Shown: positions 16,778 to 25,167, counted from the stretch's first letter. The stretch is DNA of 57,289 bases from Candidatus Parcubacteria bacterium (GCA_003599755.1 QZJO01000012.1:1-57289); one strand, 5' to 3'. Notes: generated by a model not told the origin, from the sequence alone. Numbers and translations: made by a program.

Positions 16778-16808
16778 AAAAACCGTCCCGATCCGTCGGG
16801 CGGTTTTT
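16778..16808 (+). terminator. Terminator of the cold-shock gene
   Basis: A stem with one bulged base pairs AAAAACCG-CCCGA with TCGGG-CGGTTTTT around the loop TCCG, and ends in a T-run. Confidence 0.85.
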
Positions 16809-16927
16809 GTTTTGCGCTCGCGCGACCACATCCGCTATACCGTGGCAATCACGCCGCGTAGGGCAAAGAACCGTTATATTCCCTTCTATCATCCGTCACC
16901 ATCTCCAAAGCCATAATCGCAAACATC

Positions 16928-17296
16928 ATGCCTACCTCTACCCGGCGCAAGCGGAGCACTGACCGGACCGAGATGCCGCGCACGATCCGCGCATCAGAAC
17001 CCAAGGCCCAGCGCACGTGGCAAAAGACCCACGATAGCGCGGTCGAAACGTACGGCGAAGGGGAGCGGGCGCACCGGGTCGCGTACGCCGCGTTGAAGCA
17101 TTCCTTTAAAAAGGAGCGTGGTATTTGGGTGCGAAAAGCGCGAAAAGGCCCGTCGGATCCGCAAGCGGCGCAAAGATACGGCGCGCGGCCAAAACTCACG
17201 GCCGGCGGCAAAGTCGCCAAGACCGAGTCAGAGGCGCAGCGCAAAGCGCAAGAGGCGCGACGGGAATATCGCGCGTTTCGGAAGCGCCGAGGATAA
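16928..17296 (+). CDS. ChaB-family protein with basic extensions
   Basis: The 122-residue protein contains the ChaB domain at about residues 16-72 (MPRTIRASEPKAQRTWQKT, then YGEGERAHRVAYAALKHSF). ChaB was named as a regulator of the ChaA cation antiporter, but its real function is unclear. The tail (about 73-122) is Lys/Arg-rich and probably disordered, suggesting nucleic acid binding. A CATAAT box ends nine bases before the ATG, suggesting leaderless expression; M16 is an alternative start. Confidence 0.82.
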   Translation: MPTSTRRKRSTDRTEMPRTIRASEPKAQRTWQKTHDSAVETYGEGERAHRVAYAALKHSFKKERGIWVRKARKGPSDPQAAQRYGARPKLTAGGKVAKTESEAQRKAQEARREYRAFRKRRG

Positions 17297-17308
17297 CCGA
17301 CTGGGGAA

Positions 17309-17647
17309 TCAGAACCCGCGGCGGCGCCGGTCGCCCCCGCGCTCGTCGCGGAAACCCTGGTCACGCCGCGGCCCGCCTGCCGGACGGGCAGGCCGCTCTT
17401 CCATGGGCCGCGCTTCGTTGACCGCGAGCCGACGGCCCTCGTAGTCCTTGCCGTCGAATTGCTGAACCGCGGCTGCGGCTTCCGCTTCGGTTGCCATTTC
17501 GACAAAACCAAAACCGCGCGAGCGTCCGGTCACGCGGTCCAAAATAATCGCCACGTCGATCACCGTACCCGCCTCGGAAAAGAGATTCTTGAGCTCGTCT
17601 TCCGTCATCCGATACGGCAAGCCCCCTACATATAACTTTTTAGCCAT
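17309..17647 (-). CDS. RRM-type RNA-binding protein with RG-rich tail
   Basis: The 112-residue protein is a single RNA-recognition motif with RNP2 LYVGGLPY and RNP1 RGFGFVEM. An Arg/Gly/Pro-rich tail ends in RRRRGF. It resembles the glycine-rich RRM proteins of cyanobacteria and other bacteria that bind mRNA, often in the cold. The start at 17647 is chosen because the motif begins at once (MAKKLYVGG); the longer upstream frame is not needed. It lies tail to tail with the ChaB gene. Confidence 0.9.
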   Translation of the reverse strand: MAKKLYVGGLPYRMTEDELKNLFSEAGTVIDVAIILDRVTGRSRGFGFVEMATEAEAAAAVQQFDGKDYEGRRLAVNEARPMEERPARPAGGPRRDQGFRDERGGDRRRRGF

Positions 17648-17801
17648 ATACGCGCAGTCGCTATCATTACGGAAGACGGACGAGCTCTCGGAATATTTCA
17701 AGGGCCGCGCCGCCGCCCTTCCGCGCCTGTGATTAGTCGCGGCCCAGGATGCCCGCATCCGTGCTATACTACATAGCGTACTTATCCATTATCCGTTGCC
17801 T

Positions 17802-17936
17802 ATGATGGGCTATGGCAATCCCATGGGCTGGGCAGGGGGATACGGCAATTCGCTCGGCGTATTGAGCCAAATCGTCTGGCTCATCGCCGGCATCCTCCTT
17901 GCGGTCTGGCTCTGGAAGCAGATTCAAAAGGCATAA
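17802..17936 (+). CDS. Small single-helix membrane protein, 44 residues
   Basis: The frame from ATG 17802 to TAA 17934 encodes a Gly/Met/Tyr-rich head (MMGYGNPMGWAGGYGNS) and one hydrophobic helix ending in WLWKQIQKA. A TATACT box at 17764-17769 could drive it with a leader of about 25 bases. No family is recognised. The helix and promoter make it plausible. Confidence 0.55.
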   Translation: MMGYGNPMGWAGGYGNSLGVLSQIVWLIAGILLAVWLWKQIQKA

Positions 17937-18035
17937 CCGATTACACCGCGACCCGAGATTCGGCATCCGCGCGCATGCGCGCGGATGTGGTTGCATCTGC
18001 GACGTATAACCAGTCATCCATACGACCCGCCAATC

Positions 18036-18800
18036 ATGTTTGATCTCAAAGGAAAAGTAGCGCTCGTCACCGGCGGCCGGCGCGGCATGGGCCGGACGCA
18101 CGCATTGGCACTTGCCGCGCAGGGTGCGGCAGTCGCCATCACCGACGTCAACGCCGAGGATTGCGCCGCCGTGGCCCAGGAAATCGCCGCCGGCATCGGC
18201 GGCAAAACCGCATGCTATGCGATGGACGTATCGGACGCCGCGAAGATCAACACGACATTCGACGCGGTCATCGATGAATTCGGCCGGCTCGATATCCTCG
18301 TCAACAACGCCGGCGTCTATATACCGAAGCCGGCGCTGGACATTACCGAGGTCGAATGGGACCGGATGCTCGCCATCAACTTGAGAGGGCAGTTCCTCTG
18401 TGCCCAGCGAGCGGCCAAAGAAATGGCCAAAACCAAATGGGGCCGCATCATCAATATCTCCTCCATCGCATCGGGCCAGATCGGCGTCGGCATCGCGGGC
18501 GGCGCGCACTACACGGCCTCCAAGGGCGGCATCATCGGCATGACCGAGACGCTCGCCGTGGAATGGGCCGCACTCGGCATTACAGTCAATGCGATCGCGC
18601 CGGGCGCCATTGATACGCCGATGGTGCAAGCCGCCCAAATGCCCGCCGAGGCGCTCGCGGGCCTGATCCAGCGGATCCCGCTCAAACGGATCGGCAAACC
18701 CGAGGAGGTATCCGCTGCCGTGGCATTCTTGGCATCCGAAGAAGCAAGTTATATTACCGGCGCGACGCTCGCCGTCGACGGCGGATGGCTTGCGACCTAA
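18036..18800 (+). CDS. Short-chain dehydrogenase/reductase (FabG-like)
   Basis: The 254-residue protein has the NAD(P)-binding TGGRRGMG (12-19), NNAG (90-93), S143, the catalytic pair Y159/K163 (YTASK) and the C-terminal ITGATLAVDGGW. It is a cytosolic oxidoreductase acting on an alcohol or keto group; the substrate is unknown. The start at 18036 is preferred because SDR proteins begin with such a short lead (MFDLKGKVALVTGG). It is not beside other fatty acid genes, so a FabG role is not supported by context. Confidence 0.9.
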   Translation: MFDLKGKVALVTGGRRGMGRTHALALAAQGAAVAITDVNAEDCAAVAQEIAAGIGGKTACYAMDVSDAAKINTTFDAVIDEFGRLDILVNNAGVYIPKPALDITEVEWDRMLAINLRGQFLCAQRAAKEMAKTKWGRIINISSIASGQIGVGIAGGAHYTASKGGIIGMTETLAVEWAALGITVNAIAPGAIDTPMVQAAQMPAEALAGLIQRIPLKRIGKPEEVSAAVAFLASEEASYITGATLAVDGGWLAT

Positions 18801-18821
18801 GTTCCTCGGCAGCATTGCTGC

Positions 18822-19109
18822 ATGGAATTTATCGGCCAAACGATTCGCGTAATGACGAAACAAGAACCGGGCTGGCTCCGGCCCGTTTCGTTCCGCCTCG
18901 ACGGCAAAGAACATACGGTCGTGCGCGTGGATGAACGCTGGGAAGAACATACGCTCGGCGATTCCTGGTGGCAGCGGCGCCACCGCGTGCATTATGCCGT
19001 GACCGTCGCGGACGGGCGCCGATTCGAACTCTATTGGGACCGCGGTGCCCGGGGCCAAGGCGAGACCTGGGTGCTCCTCAAGGAACTTGCCGATGAGTCG
19101 GCCGATTGA
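18822..19109 (+). CDS. Small conserved protein, DUF6504-like
   Basis: The 95-residue protein is rich in Trp and Arg, with WWQRRHRVHYAVTVADGRRF and ELYWDRG as its core. This pattern resembles DUF6504-type proteins found beside DNA polymerase Y genes in other bacteria, although none is adjacent here. It has no membrane segment. It follows the SDR by 21 bases. Confidence 0.65.
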   Translation: MEFIGQTIRVMTKQEPGWLRPVSFRLDGKEHTVVRVDERWEEHTLGDSWWQRRHRVHYAVTVADGRRFELYWDRGARGQGETWVLLKELADESAD

Positions 19110-19152
19110 CATATCTTCGGTATCCAGACGTCTCACGCTATACTGAAATCCT

Positions 19153-19554
19153 ATGAACAAGTCACTCATCATCACGATCCTCGTTGGTATTGCCCTCGCT
19201 GCAGGCGCGTATTGGTATTGGACGAACGCCGCCGATACTAACGGCGCGCTAACGCCGCCGGCCGCGACGCCGACGCCAACACCGACACCTCCCGCAAATG
19301 TCTCCCCGGCAGCTGCGGCTGCCCGGAAAGATCTTGCCGGCCGACTCGGCGTGCCCGAAAGCGATATCACCGTCGTCATGGAAACGGCCCGCGATTGGCC
19401 CGACGCCTGCCTCGGGCTTTCGCTGACCGATCGGGTGTGCGCCCAAGTCATTACGCCCGGCTTCGAAATCACGCTCCACGCCCACGGCGAGGACTTTTTC
19501 TACCGAACGAATGCCGACGGGTCCGTGGCCTATCTCATAGATCCGAAAGGGTAA
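19153..19554 (+). CDS. Membrane-anchored protein with Thr/Pro linker and small extracellular domain
   Basis: The 133-residue protein has an N-terminal helix (SLIITILVGIALAAGAYWYW), a TPTPTPTPP linker and a compact C-terminal domain containing ARKDLAGRLGV, WPDACLGL and ITPGFEITLHAHGEDFFYRT. I recognise this C-terminal pattern from many secreted bacterial proteins but know no function for it. The two cysteines could form a disulfide outside the cell. TATACT at 19139-19144 is eight bases before the ATG, so the mRNA is probably leaderless. Confidence 0.75.
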   Translation: MNKSLIITILVGIALAAGAYWYWTNAADTNGALTPPAATPTPTPTPPANVSPAAAAARKDLAGRLGVPESDITVVMETARDWPDACLGLSLTDRVCAQVITPGFEITLHAHGEDFFYRTNADGSVAYLIDPKG

Positions 19555-19562
19555 CATTGCCA

Positions 19563-19596
19563 AAAATGCCCTCCGCCGGAAAGCGGAGGGCATTTT
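19563..19596. terminator. Intrinsic terminator after 19153-19554
   Basis: A perfect 14-bp stem (19563-19576 with 19583-19596) with A's on one side and TTTT on the other. Confidence 0.88.
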
Positions 19597-19703
19597 GCGT
19601 TGCCCCGACAGCTGTTCCGCGATATACTGACATTGACGAACAGCCGTAGGGGACGCCCGATAATCTCCCGTCGTTCGCACGCGCGAACCGGTGTGCACGC
19701 AGT

Positions 19704-20195
19704 ATGCTGCATGTGGGAGACAAGGCACCGCTGGGGCTCCACGTACTGGATAGCGAAGGCAAGCGGGCATCGCTTGCGCCGTTCGCCGGTCGGTATGTGA
19801 TTCTCTATTTCTATCCGGAAAACGAATCGGCCGACTGCGTGCGGCAGGCCCGTAGCGTCCGGGACGTACACGACCAGATCAAACGGTACGGTGCGGTGGT
19901 TATCGGCGTATCGCCGGATCCGCCCGCCTCGCACCGCGCCTTCCGAACCCGGCACGACATCAACTTTCCGCTATGGTCCGATCCCGCATACGCGCTGATG
20001 GAAGCGTTCGGCGCGCGGCGCACGATACAGTTCATGGGCGATACTTACTCGTACCTCGCGCCTTCAACCGTTGCCATTCATCCGGATGGCACGGTCGCGC
20101 GCATTTGGGAAACCAACCACCCCGAGCGCCACGGCGAGGACATCGTGGCGTTCCTCCGGAGCGCCGATCCGAAAGCGCCTTCGCGCTCGGCCTAG
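19704..20195 (+). CDS. Second Bcp/PrxQ-like peroxiredoxin, degenerate active-site motif
   Basis: The 163-residue protein keeps the family fold, the peroxidatic C45 and the PxxxT/SxxC pattern, here as PENESADC instead of the usual TPGCT. C45 is its only cysteine, so like the protein at 5912 it is a one-cysteine type. Residues GDTYSYLAPSTVAIHPDG match the conserved C-terminal segment, but the usual Arg near that site reads L/A (YLAPST). Peroxidase activity is therefore likely but not certain. The start codon overlaps a TATGCT-like box, so the transcript start is unclear. Confidence 0.8.
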   Translation: MLHVGDKAPLGLHVLDSEGKRASLAPFAGRYVILYFYPENESADCVRQARSVRDVHDQIKRYGAVVIGVSPDPPASHRAFRTRHDINFPLWSDPAYALMEAFGARRTIQFMGDTYSYLAPSTVAIHPDGTVARIWETNHPERHGEDIVAFLRSADPKAPSRSA

Positions 20196-20270
20196 CGATT
20201 ATCATTGAAAACGACGCATGCATATGGTATGCATACGCGCGTCACTATCCGTAGCCGCGCGCACTCGTTC

Positions 20271-20711
20271 ATGGAATTGCCTCTGAGCAAAGCCGACGCC
20301 GAGCGCCTACTCGAGATCATATACCTCGGCGCAACGGTGATTAACGAAAGCCGGGAAGACGATCGGCTTGCCGAATACGACAAACTGGAACAACTAATGC
20401 TCAAAGCCGCGGCTGAGTCGGGCGCGCGCGGCGTTTTCTTCAATACCGAAACGAACGCATACGAATACACCGGAGCATTTCGGGAAGGCCGGGTCCGAAA
20501 ATTCCGCGAAGACCATGACGACTACGTGTTTTGGGAAGAACTGGTCGACCGTCTCGTGCATCGGGATCTCGAACGCCGCAACACCGTGCAAAAACCGGAC
20601 AAACCCTTCGCGCCCGGTCTTGATCCGGCGCACGACGAGATCGCGACCGAATATTGGCGCGAATTCGAAGAGCACGGCATTGACCGGCTCGGTATCTGGG
20701 AAGGCATGTAA
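20271..20711 (+). CDS. Conserved cytoplasmic protein of unknown function
   Basis: The 147-residue protein is acidic and mostly helical (MELPLSKADAERLLEIIYLG, EYDKLEQLMLKAAAESGA) with a short beta segment near GVFFNTETNAYEYTG. No family is recognised. I place the start at 20271, where the helix begins; an ATG at 20205 would add 22 poorly structured residues. It has no membrane segment and no clear operon partner. Confidence 0.7.
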   Translation: MELPLSKADAERLLEIIYLGATVINESREDDRLAEYDKLEQLMLKAAAESGARGVFFNTETNAYEYTGAFREGRVRKFREDHDDYVFWEELVDRLVHRDLERRNTVQKPDKPFAPGLDPAHDEIATEYWREFEEHGIDRLGIWEGM

Positions 20712-20743
20712 CGCCGGGTGCAACCGTTTCGTTAATTATTAAT

Positions 20744-21280
20744 ATGAAAACCTCGAACATAATGCTTGCCGCCGGCCTGGGGATCGTTATCGCAATCGGC
20801 GCATTTGCCGCATACGACAGCATGCGCTCGCCCCGCCAACCCGACAGCAACGGCACTGTCTGCACGCTCGACGCGTTCGTGTGCCCGGATGGCACCGTGG
20901 TTGGCCGCATACCGCCGAGCTGCGATTTTGCGCCCTGTCCCGCGCCAGCGCCGGAAACCCGGCTTGAAACGCGTATCGACCAAGGCGCGAGCGGCCTCGA
21001 CGTGAAGGTAACGCCGCACGAAGTACTGGAAGATAGCCGCTGCCCGATCGGCGCGACCTGCGTCTGGGCCGGAACCGTGCGCGTACGCGCGACCTTGGAA
21101 AGCGGTCTTGGCACGGCAAACCAAGTGTTTGAACTCAACGCGCCGGTCACGACCGAAGCCGAAGTGATTGAACTGGTCCAGGTAATGCCCGAAGCCCGGC
21201 TCGATGTCGCCATCAGGCCGGCCGATTATCGGTTCATCTTTCGCGTAGCGAAACGGCCGCCGCTTGCTGCGCCGCGCTGA
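20744..21280 (+). CDS. Membrane-anchored Cys-rich extracellular protein
   Basis: The 178-residue protein has an N-terminal helix (about 5-23), then a small Cys-rich module with four cysteines (CTLDAFVCPDG and PPSCDFAPCP). A domain with DSRCPIGATCVWAGTVRVRA follows. The first module recurs in many secreted proteins of candidate-phyla bacteria, as I recall it; the second is found in small predicted lipoproteins. Both are probably disulfide-stabilised outside the cell. Function is unknown. Confidence 0.72.
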   Translation: MKTSNIMLAAGLGIVIAIGAFAAYDSMRSPRQPDSNGTVCTLDAFVCPDGTVVGRIPPSCDFAPCPAPAPETRLETRIDQGASGLDVKVTPHEVLEDSRCPIGATCVWAGTVRVRATLESGLGTANQVFELNAPVTTEAEVIELVQVMPEARLDVAIRPADYRFIFRVAKRPPLAAPR

Positions 21281-21285
21281 CGTTT

Positions 21286-22008
21286 CTAGTAGCCCGAGAA
21301 TTCCTCGGTACGGATATTATCTTCGTTCACGCCGAGTTTGGCCGCCAGCGCGCGCATGGCGCCAACCATGGCCGCAGGCCCGGCAAGATACCAAATAGGT
21401 GCGGTCGGATCGGCAACGTGCCGCTGCACCATAGCCGTATCGATGTATCCGGTTTCGCCACTCCAGGGTTGTTTTGCACCGGCCATGTCCGTCATCGTTG
21501 CCACGAGCTTGAAGGTCGGACTCTGCGATTCGGCCCGCTGCAATTCCGCCAGAAATGCGGCGTCCTCGGGCCGGCGATTCGAATAGAAGAGCGTAAGCGA
21601 ATGGGGTAGTTTACGCTCGATCGCGTCCAGGATCATGGCGCGGGCGGGCGTGACGCCGATGCCGCCCATCAGGAATACGGCCGGCTTTGCCGCGTCGGTG
21701 TGAAGCGTGAACGATCCGATCGGTGCTTCCCATCTGACCGCGGTGCCGAGCGGCATGGTCCTGAGTACGCGTTTGAAAGCGGTATCGCGCATGCGCGAGG
21801 CGATCATCAGTTCCGACTCGTGGGGTGCCGCCGCAATGGAAAACGCCCGGTTCGGCCCTTCGGCGTCGGATTCGGGCGGATCGATCAGCGTCACTTCCGC
21901 GTACTGGCCGGCCCGATACGAAAAACTTGCCGGTTTTTCAAAATAAAACGCCATGGTCCCTTCCGCAATCTCGTCCCGCCGCACCAATTTGACTTCATAC
22001 GTGTTCAT
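21286..22008 (-). CDS. Ferredoxin-NADP reductase-type flavoprotein
   Basis: The 240-residue protein has the FAD-binding motif NRAFSIAAAP, the NAD(P)-binding GGIGVTPARAM and ends in EEFSGY, as expected for the FNR superfamily (FAD domain first, NAD domain second). There is no iron-sulfur domain, so electrons must pass to a separate carrier. Its start is set at 22008 (MNTYEVKLV); a longer upstream frame of 40 residues has no homology-like features. It is convergent with the Cys-rich anchored protein, six bases from its stop. Confidence 0.86.
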   Translation of the reverse strand: MNTYEVKLVRRDEIAEGTMAFYFEKPASFSYRAGQYAEVTLIDPPESDAEGPNRAFSIAAAPHESELMIASRMRDTAFKRVLRTMPLGTAVRWEAPIGSFTLHTDAAKPAVFLMGGIGVTPARAMILDAIERKLPHSLTLFYSNRRPEDAAFLAELQRAESQSPTFKLVATMTDMAGAKQPWSGETGYIDTAMVQRHVADPTAPIWYLAGPAAMVGAMRALAAKLGVNEDNIRTEEFSGY

Positions 22009-22142
22009 AGATGTTGCGGCATCCGCCCGAAAGATGCGGCCCGCGAACCCGTCGCCCGGCATATACCAGGGCTCGCAATTCAGCGCTCGTTCAAGTGCTA
22101 TACTAGTATGAGACACATTATACCGCATAATCCATACCCGTT

Positions 22143-23126
22143 ATGAAACGTATCATTGTGGCAACCGCAGCACTCGCGCTCCTCGTGCCGCTCGCAGCCG
22201 CAGCGGCGACGTTCCGCACCGACGGCACCTACACGCTTGGGCGCGAGGAGACGATTGAAGGAAATCTCTATGCGGCGGGAGGGAACCTCGTGTTCGAAGG
22301 CAGGGTGAATGGGGATCTCATTGCCGCGGGCGGCAACGTCGTGGTCTCAGGACCGGTAGCCGGCGATATCCTGATCGCCGGCGGGAACATCACGGTCCAA
22401 GGGCCGGTGGACGGGGATATCCGCGCCGTGGGCGGTACGATCGTTATCTCGAATGCGGTCGGCGGCGAAGTGGTTGTAGCCGGCGGCCAAGTGCATGTGG
22501 CTGAGGGCGCGGTCATTGCCGGAGATTTCGCCGTCGGCTCGGAGACCATCACCATTGACGGCGAAGTACGCGGCTCGGTCATTCGGCCGCCCGAGCGCCC
22601 CGAAGACCGCGATGGCGCGGGCATTGCGGCGTTTGTGAGTTTCTTCCAGGTCGCGATGGCCGTGATGCTCTTCACGGCGGGCATTTTATTCGTAACGCTC
22701 TTCGGCCGCGGCACCCGCGCGGTGGTCGCGCGCGCCGAGGCCAATTTCCTCGGCGAGGCGATCCGCGGATTCGTCGTCCTCGTCGCATTGCCGGTAGCCG
22801 CGATCATCGCCGCCGTATCGCTGATCGGCATGTATTTGGCGATTCTCGGCGGACTCGTTTATATTGCCGCGCTGCTCCTCGGCTCGATCTTCGGGAGCAT
22901 AATTCTCGGCAGCCTGATTCTGCGCTATACGGTGCGCAAAGAAGGGGAGCGCGTCGGCTGGCTCGCGGTACTCGTCGGCGTCATCGCCTTCGAAGCGCTC
23001 AAATTCATTCCGATCGTGGGCTGGATCGCCTGCTTCATCTTCTTCCTTGCCGGGTTCGGCAGCGTACTGTACTTCGGATGGAAGAATACCGAGCGCGCGT
23101 GGCGGCAGGAGCACGCGCTCCTCTAA
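22143..23126 (+). CDS. Secreted bactofilin-like beta-helix protein with membrane helices
   Basis: The 327-residue protein has a signal peptide (to about residue 23) and a repetitive polymer-forming (bactofilin-like) domain, about 30-150. The repeats read GNLYAAGGNLVFEGRVNGD, GDLIAAGGNVVVSGPVAGD and so on, every 18-20 residues. About five hydrophobic helices follow (160-320). Bactofilins form filaments that shape or scaffold the envelope; here the repeat is predicted outside the cytoplasm and tied to a membrane anchor. CATAAT lies 11 bases before the ATG. Confidence 0.82.
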   Translation: MKRIIVATAALALLVPLAAAAATFRTDGTYTLGREETIEGNLYAAGGNLVFEGRVNGDLIAAGGNVVVSGPVAGDILIAGGNITVQGPVDGDIRAVGGTIVISNAVGGEVVVAGGQVHVAEGAVIAGDFAVGSETITIDGEVRGSVIRPPERPEDRDGAGIAAFVSFFQVAMAVMLFTAGILFVTLFGRGTRAVVARAEANFLGEAIRGFVVLVALPVAAIIAAVSLIGMYLAILGGLVYIAALLLGSIFGSIILGSLILRYTVRKEGERVGWLAVLVGVIAFEALKFIPIVGWIACFIFFLAGFGSVLYFGWKNTERAWRQEHALL

Positions 23127-23146
23127 CAACAGGGTTGAATGCGTGT

Positions 23147-23185
23147 CAACGGCGGATGTTATGCACATCCGCCGTTGCATTTTCT
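23147..23185 (+). terminator. Intrinsic terminator of the bactofilin-like gene
   Basis: A perfect 13-bp stem (23147-23159 with 23165-23177) is followed by CATTTTCTT. Confidence 0.85.
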
Positions 23186-23213
23186 TGCGATTGGCGCGCG
23201 AGTATGCGATAAC
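23185..23213 (+). promoter_or_regulatory. Promoter for 23223-23780
   Basis: TTGCGA (23185-23190), a 17-base spacer and GATAAC (23208-23213), nine bases before ATG 23223. It rules out the longer frame starting at 23139 and implies a leaderless mRNA. Confidence 0.65.
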
Positions 23214-23222
23214 GTTCGGGTG

Positions 23223-23780
23223 ATGACCGAAAAAAACCGTCTTATCATTATCATCGGCGCGCTCGGTATTCTGATTGCCGCGGGTGCGTTTTATTTTGCC
23301 GGCTCCGAATTGCTCGGCTTCGGCACCGCTTCCCCGGTGCTATCCTCGCACATACCGGACTGGAAGACCTACGAGCAGCCGCGCTACAAATTTTCCATAC
23401 AGTATCCACCCGACTACGAATTCGCCGAATCAGCGGACGCGAACCAAAACGCGTTTTACATCGGATTCGCCGGCCCATCGGCGTCAGGACCGGCCATCGC
23501 GTATATCGCCGAGGCGCGAAAGACCACAGTGAGTGATATCCGGCGCGCGCTCCGCGGCCAGGATGATTTTTCCGAAAGCACGCTCGTAACCGACCAAGGG
23601 ACGCGCATTACGGTCTACGGGTACGAGCGCGGAGAAGACGACGCCGAGCCGAACGCTCCGGCCGGCCGCTATGAAGTCGCCGTATTCGAGCATGGCGAAT
23701 ACGTAATCAGCGTTTCCTCGGCTCATCCCGCGCTGTTGACGCAATTCCGCCAAGCCATCGGCACGGTGGTCCTGAAGTAA
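23223..23780 (+). CDS. Membrane-anchored protein with PsbP-like domain
   Basis: The 185-residue protein has an N-terminal helix (LIIIIGALGILIAAGAFYFAG) and an extracellular domain with YKFSIQYPPDYEF, which is the opening strand pair of PsbP-like or related alpha/beta domains common in small anchored proteins. The end (QFRQAIGTVVLK) is the usual last helix and strand. No catalytic residues are seen. Start choice rests on the promoter directly upstream. Confidence 0.75.
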   Translation: MTEKNRLIIIIGALGILIAAGAFYFAGSELLGFGTASPVLSSHIPDWKTYEQPRYKFSIQYPPDYEFAESADANQNAFYIGFAGPSASGPAIAYIAEARKTTVSDIRRALRGQDDFSESTLVTDQGTRITVYGYERGEDDAEPNAPAGRYEVAVFEHGEYVISVSSAHPALLTQFRQAIGTVVLK

Positions 23781-23791
23781 AAATTCCCAGC

Positions 23792-23820
23792 AGAACGTCG
23801 ACTCCGTCGGTGTTCTTTAA
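23792..23820 (+). terminator. Probable terminator after 23223-23780
   Basis: A 10-bp stem with two wobble pairs (23792-23801 with 23807-23816, loop CTCCG) is followed by a short T/A-rich tail. Confidence 0.5.
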
Positions 23821-23843
23821 ATTTAAAAATCATGAGCTGCCGA

Positions 23844-24083
23844 TCAAGCAGCAGCCCATGGAATCATCGACCAACGACCGCCGGCATCGGTATCTTCCAG
23901 AATCCAGAGCTGAAGTAGCATATGATTCGGCCGATCCATCGGTCGGTGCTTCTCGATGAAGAACTCTCCCGCCATTTGCGCTGCAGCAATCGTCTCGACC
24001 TCTGCGATAAATCGCCATGCGATGACCGGCGGCGCCTTCGGAGCGCCATCTATGGTGCGCACGGTCGCAAGCCAGGCCTCCAT
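23844..24083 (-). CDS. Small protein of unknown function, SD-led
   Basis: The 79-residue frame (MEAWLATVRTIDGAP...) starts after a GGAGG, seven bases from the ATG at 24083. It reads like a compact alpha/beta protein with VIAWRFIAEVETIAAAQ and HMLLQLWILED. No family is recognised. Its promoter region overlaps that of the divergent methyltransferase gene (TATAAG, read on the minus strand, at 24151-24146). The Shine-Dalgarno and codon pattern support it. Confidence 0.6.
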   Translation of the reverse strand: MEAWLATVRTIDGAPKAPPVIAWRFIAEVETIAAAQMAGEFFIEKHRPMDRPNHMLLQLWILEDTDAGGRWSMIPWAAA

Positions 24084-24145
24084 GACATACCTCCAGACAT
24101 GGTACCGAACCACGGGAATCTTTGTTTCCCATTTCGTATCCGCGT

Positions 24146-24153
24146 CTTATAGT
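24146..24153. promoter_or_regulatory. Overlapping divergent -10 boxes
   Basis: The plus strand reads TATAGT (24148-24153), six bases before the methyltransferase ATG. The minus strand reads TATAAG (24151-24146) toward the small gene. Only one polymerase could occupy the site at a time. Confidence 0.55.
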
Positions 24154-24159
24154 GCAATC

Positions 24160-25071
24160 ATGTCGCGCATGTCCCGCCGCAACCGAGTCATTCACGGCGA
24201 TAATCTTGCGGCGCTCAAGACGCTCGCGCCGGATTCGGTGGCGCTCATCTACATCGATCCGCCGTTTAATACCGGAAAAACGCAGCGGCGCAAACGGCTC
24301 AAGACCGTCCGCGCGGCCGGGGGTAGCCGTATCGGTTTCCAAGGCCAAAACTATCGGACGATACTCCTCGGCGAGCAGCGCTACGCGGATCAGTTCGATG
24401 ATTATCTCGGATTCCTGGAACCGCGCCTCAATGAGGCGCGCCGCGTACTCGCGCCCGGCGGCAGCATCTATTTTCACAACGATTACCGGGAAGTGCACTA
24501 CTGCAAAATTCTCCTCGATCGGATCTTCGGCCGTGAAAATTTTCTCAATGAGATTATCTGGGCCTACGACTACGGCGCGCGGACCACGAAGAAATGGCCG
24601 ACCAAGCACGACACGATTCTCTGGTACGCGAAGAATGCCGCCAATTACATATTCAATTACGATGCGATCGCGCGGATTCCCTACATGGCGCCGGGCCTCG
24701 TGGGTCCGGAAAAAGCCCGACGCGGCAAGTTGCCGACCGACACCTGGTGGCATACGATCGTCAGTCCGACGGGTAAGGAAAAAACCGGCTACCCGACGCA
24801 AAAGCCGCTCGGCATCCTGGAACGCATTGTCCAGGCCTCATCGCACCCCGGAGACCTGGTCATGGATTTTTTCGCGGGCAGCGGTTCGTTCGGCGAGGCC
24901 GCGCGGCGCCTCGGCCGCCGATTCATTCTCATCGACTCCCATGCGCCGGCGATCCGCGTCATGGAACGGCGATTCGCCCGATATCCGGACGTGCGGTTCG
25001 AGCGGTTACGTGCGGTCATTTCCCGTACGCCGCGCCGGCACAAGAAGCCGATCCTCGGCGCGCGATCCTAG
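24160..25071 (+). CDS. Solitary DNA methyltransferase (N4/N6, beta-class motif order)
   Basis: The 303-residue protein has the catalytic motif DPPF (33-36) before the SAM-binding motif DFFAGSGSFGEA (236-247), with TQKP at 213-216 just ahead of it. This order is that of beta-class amino-methyltransferases. It transfers methyl from SAM to adenine N6 or cytosine N4 in a short DNA site. No restriction gene lies beside it, so it could be an orphan regulator of gene expression or a phage-derived protector. TATAGT is six bases before the ATG (leaderless). Upstream in-frame codons lie before the promoter and are rejected. Confidence 0.88.
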   Translation: MSRMSRRNRVIHGDNLAALKTLAPDSVALIYIDPPFNTGKTQRRKRLKTVRAAGGSRIGFQGQNYRTILLGEQRYADQFDDYLGFLEPRLNEARRVLAPGGSIYFHNDYREVHYCKILLDRIFGRENFLNEIIWAYDYGARTTKKWPTKHDTILWYAKNAANYIFNYDAIARIPYMAPGLVGPEKARRGKLPTDTWWHTIVSPTGKEKTGYPTQKPLGILERIVQASSHPGDLVMDFFAGSGSFGEAARRLGRRFILIDSHAPAIRVMERRFARYPDVRFERLRAVISRTPRRHKKPILGARS

Positions 25072-25167
25072 CACGTCCCAAACGACGCCGAATCGCACAC
25101 GGCGTCAACTGCGCCGTTATGCACCGCCTGGTTGCCGCGCGGAGTGCCTGTGGCACAATTGAATCGT

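Noticed and set aside
17769-19472. Long minus-strand frame of 567 codons
   Set aside because: It runs antisense across the SDR gene and neighbours, whose motifs are intact on the plus strand. Codon pattern is that of a complementary shadow.
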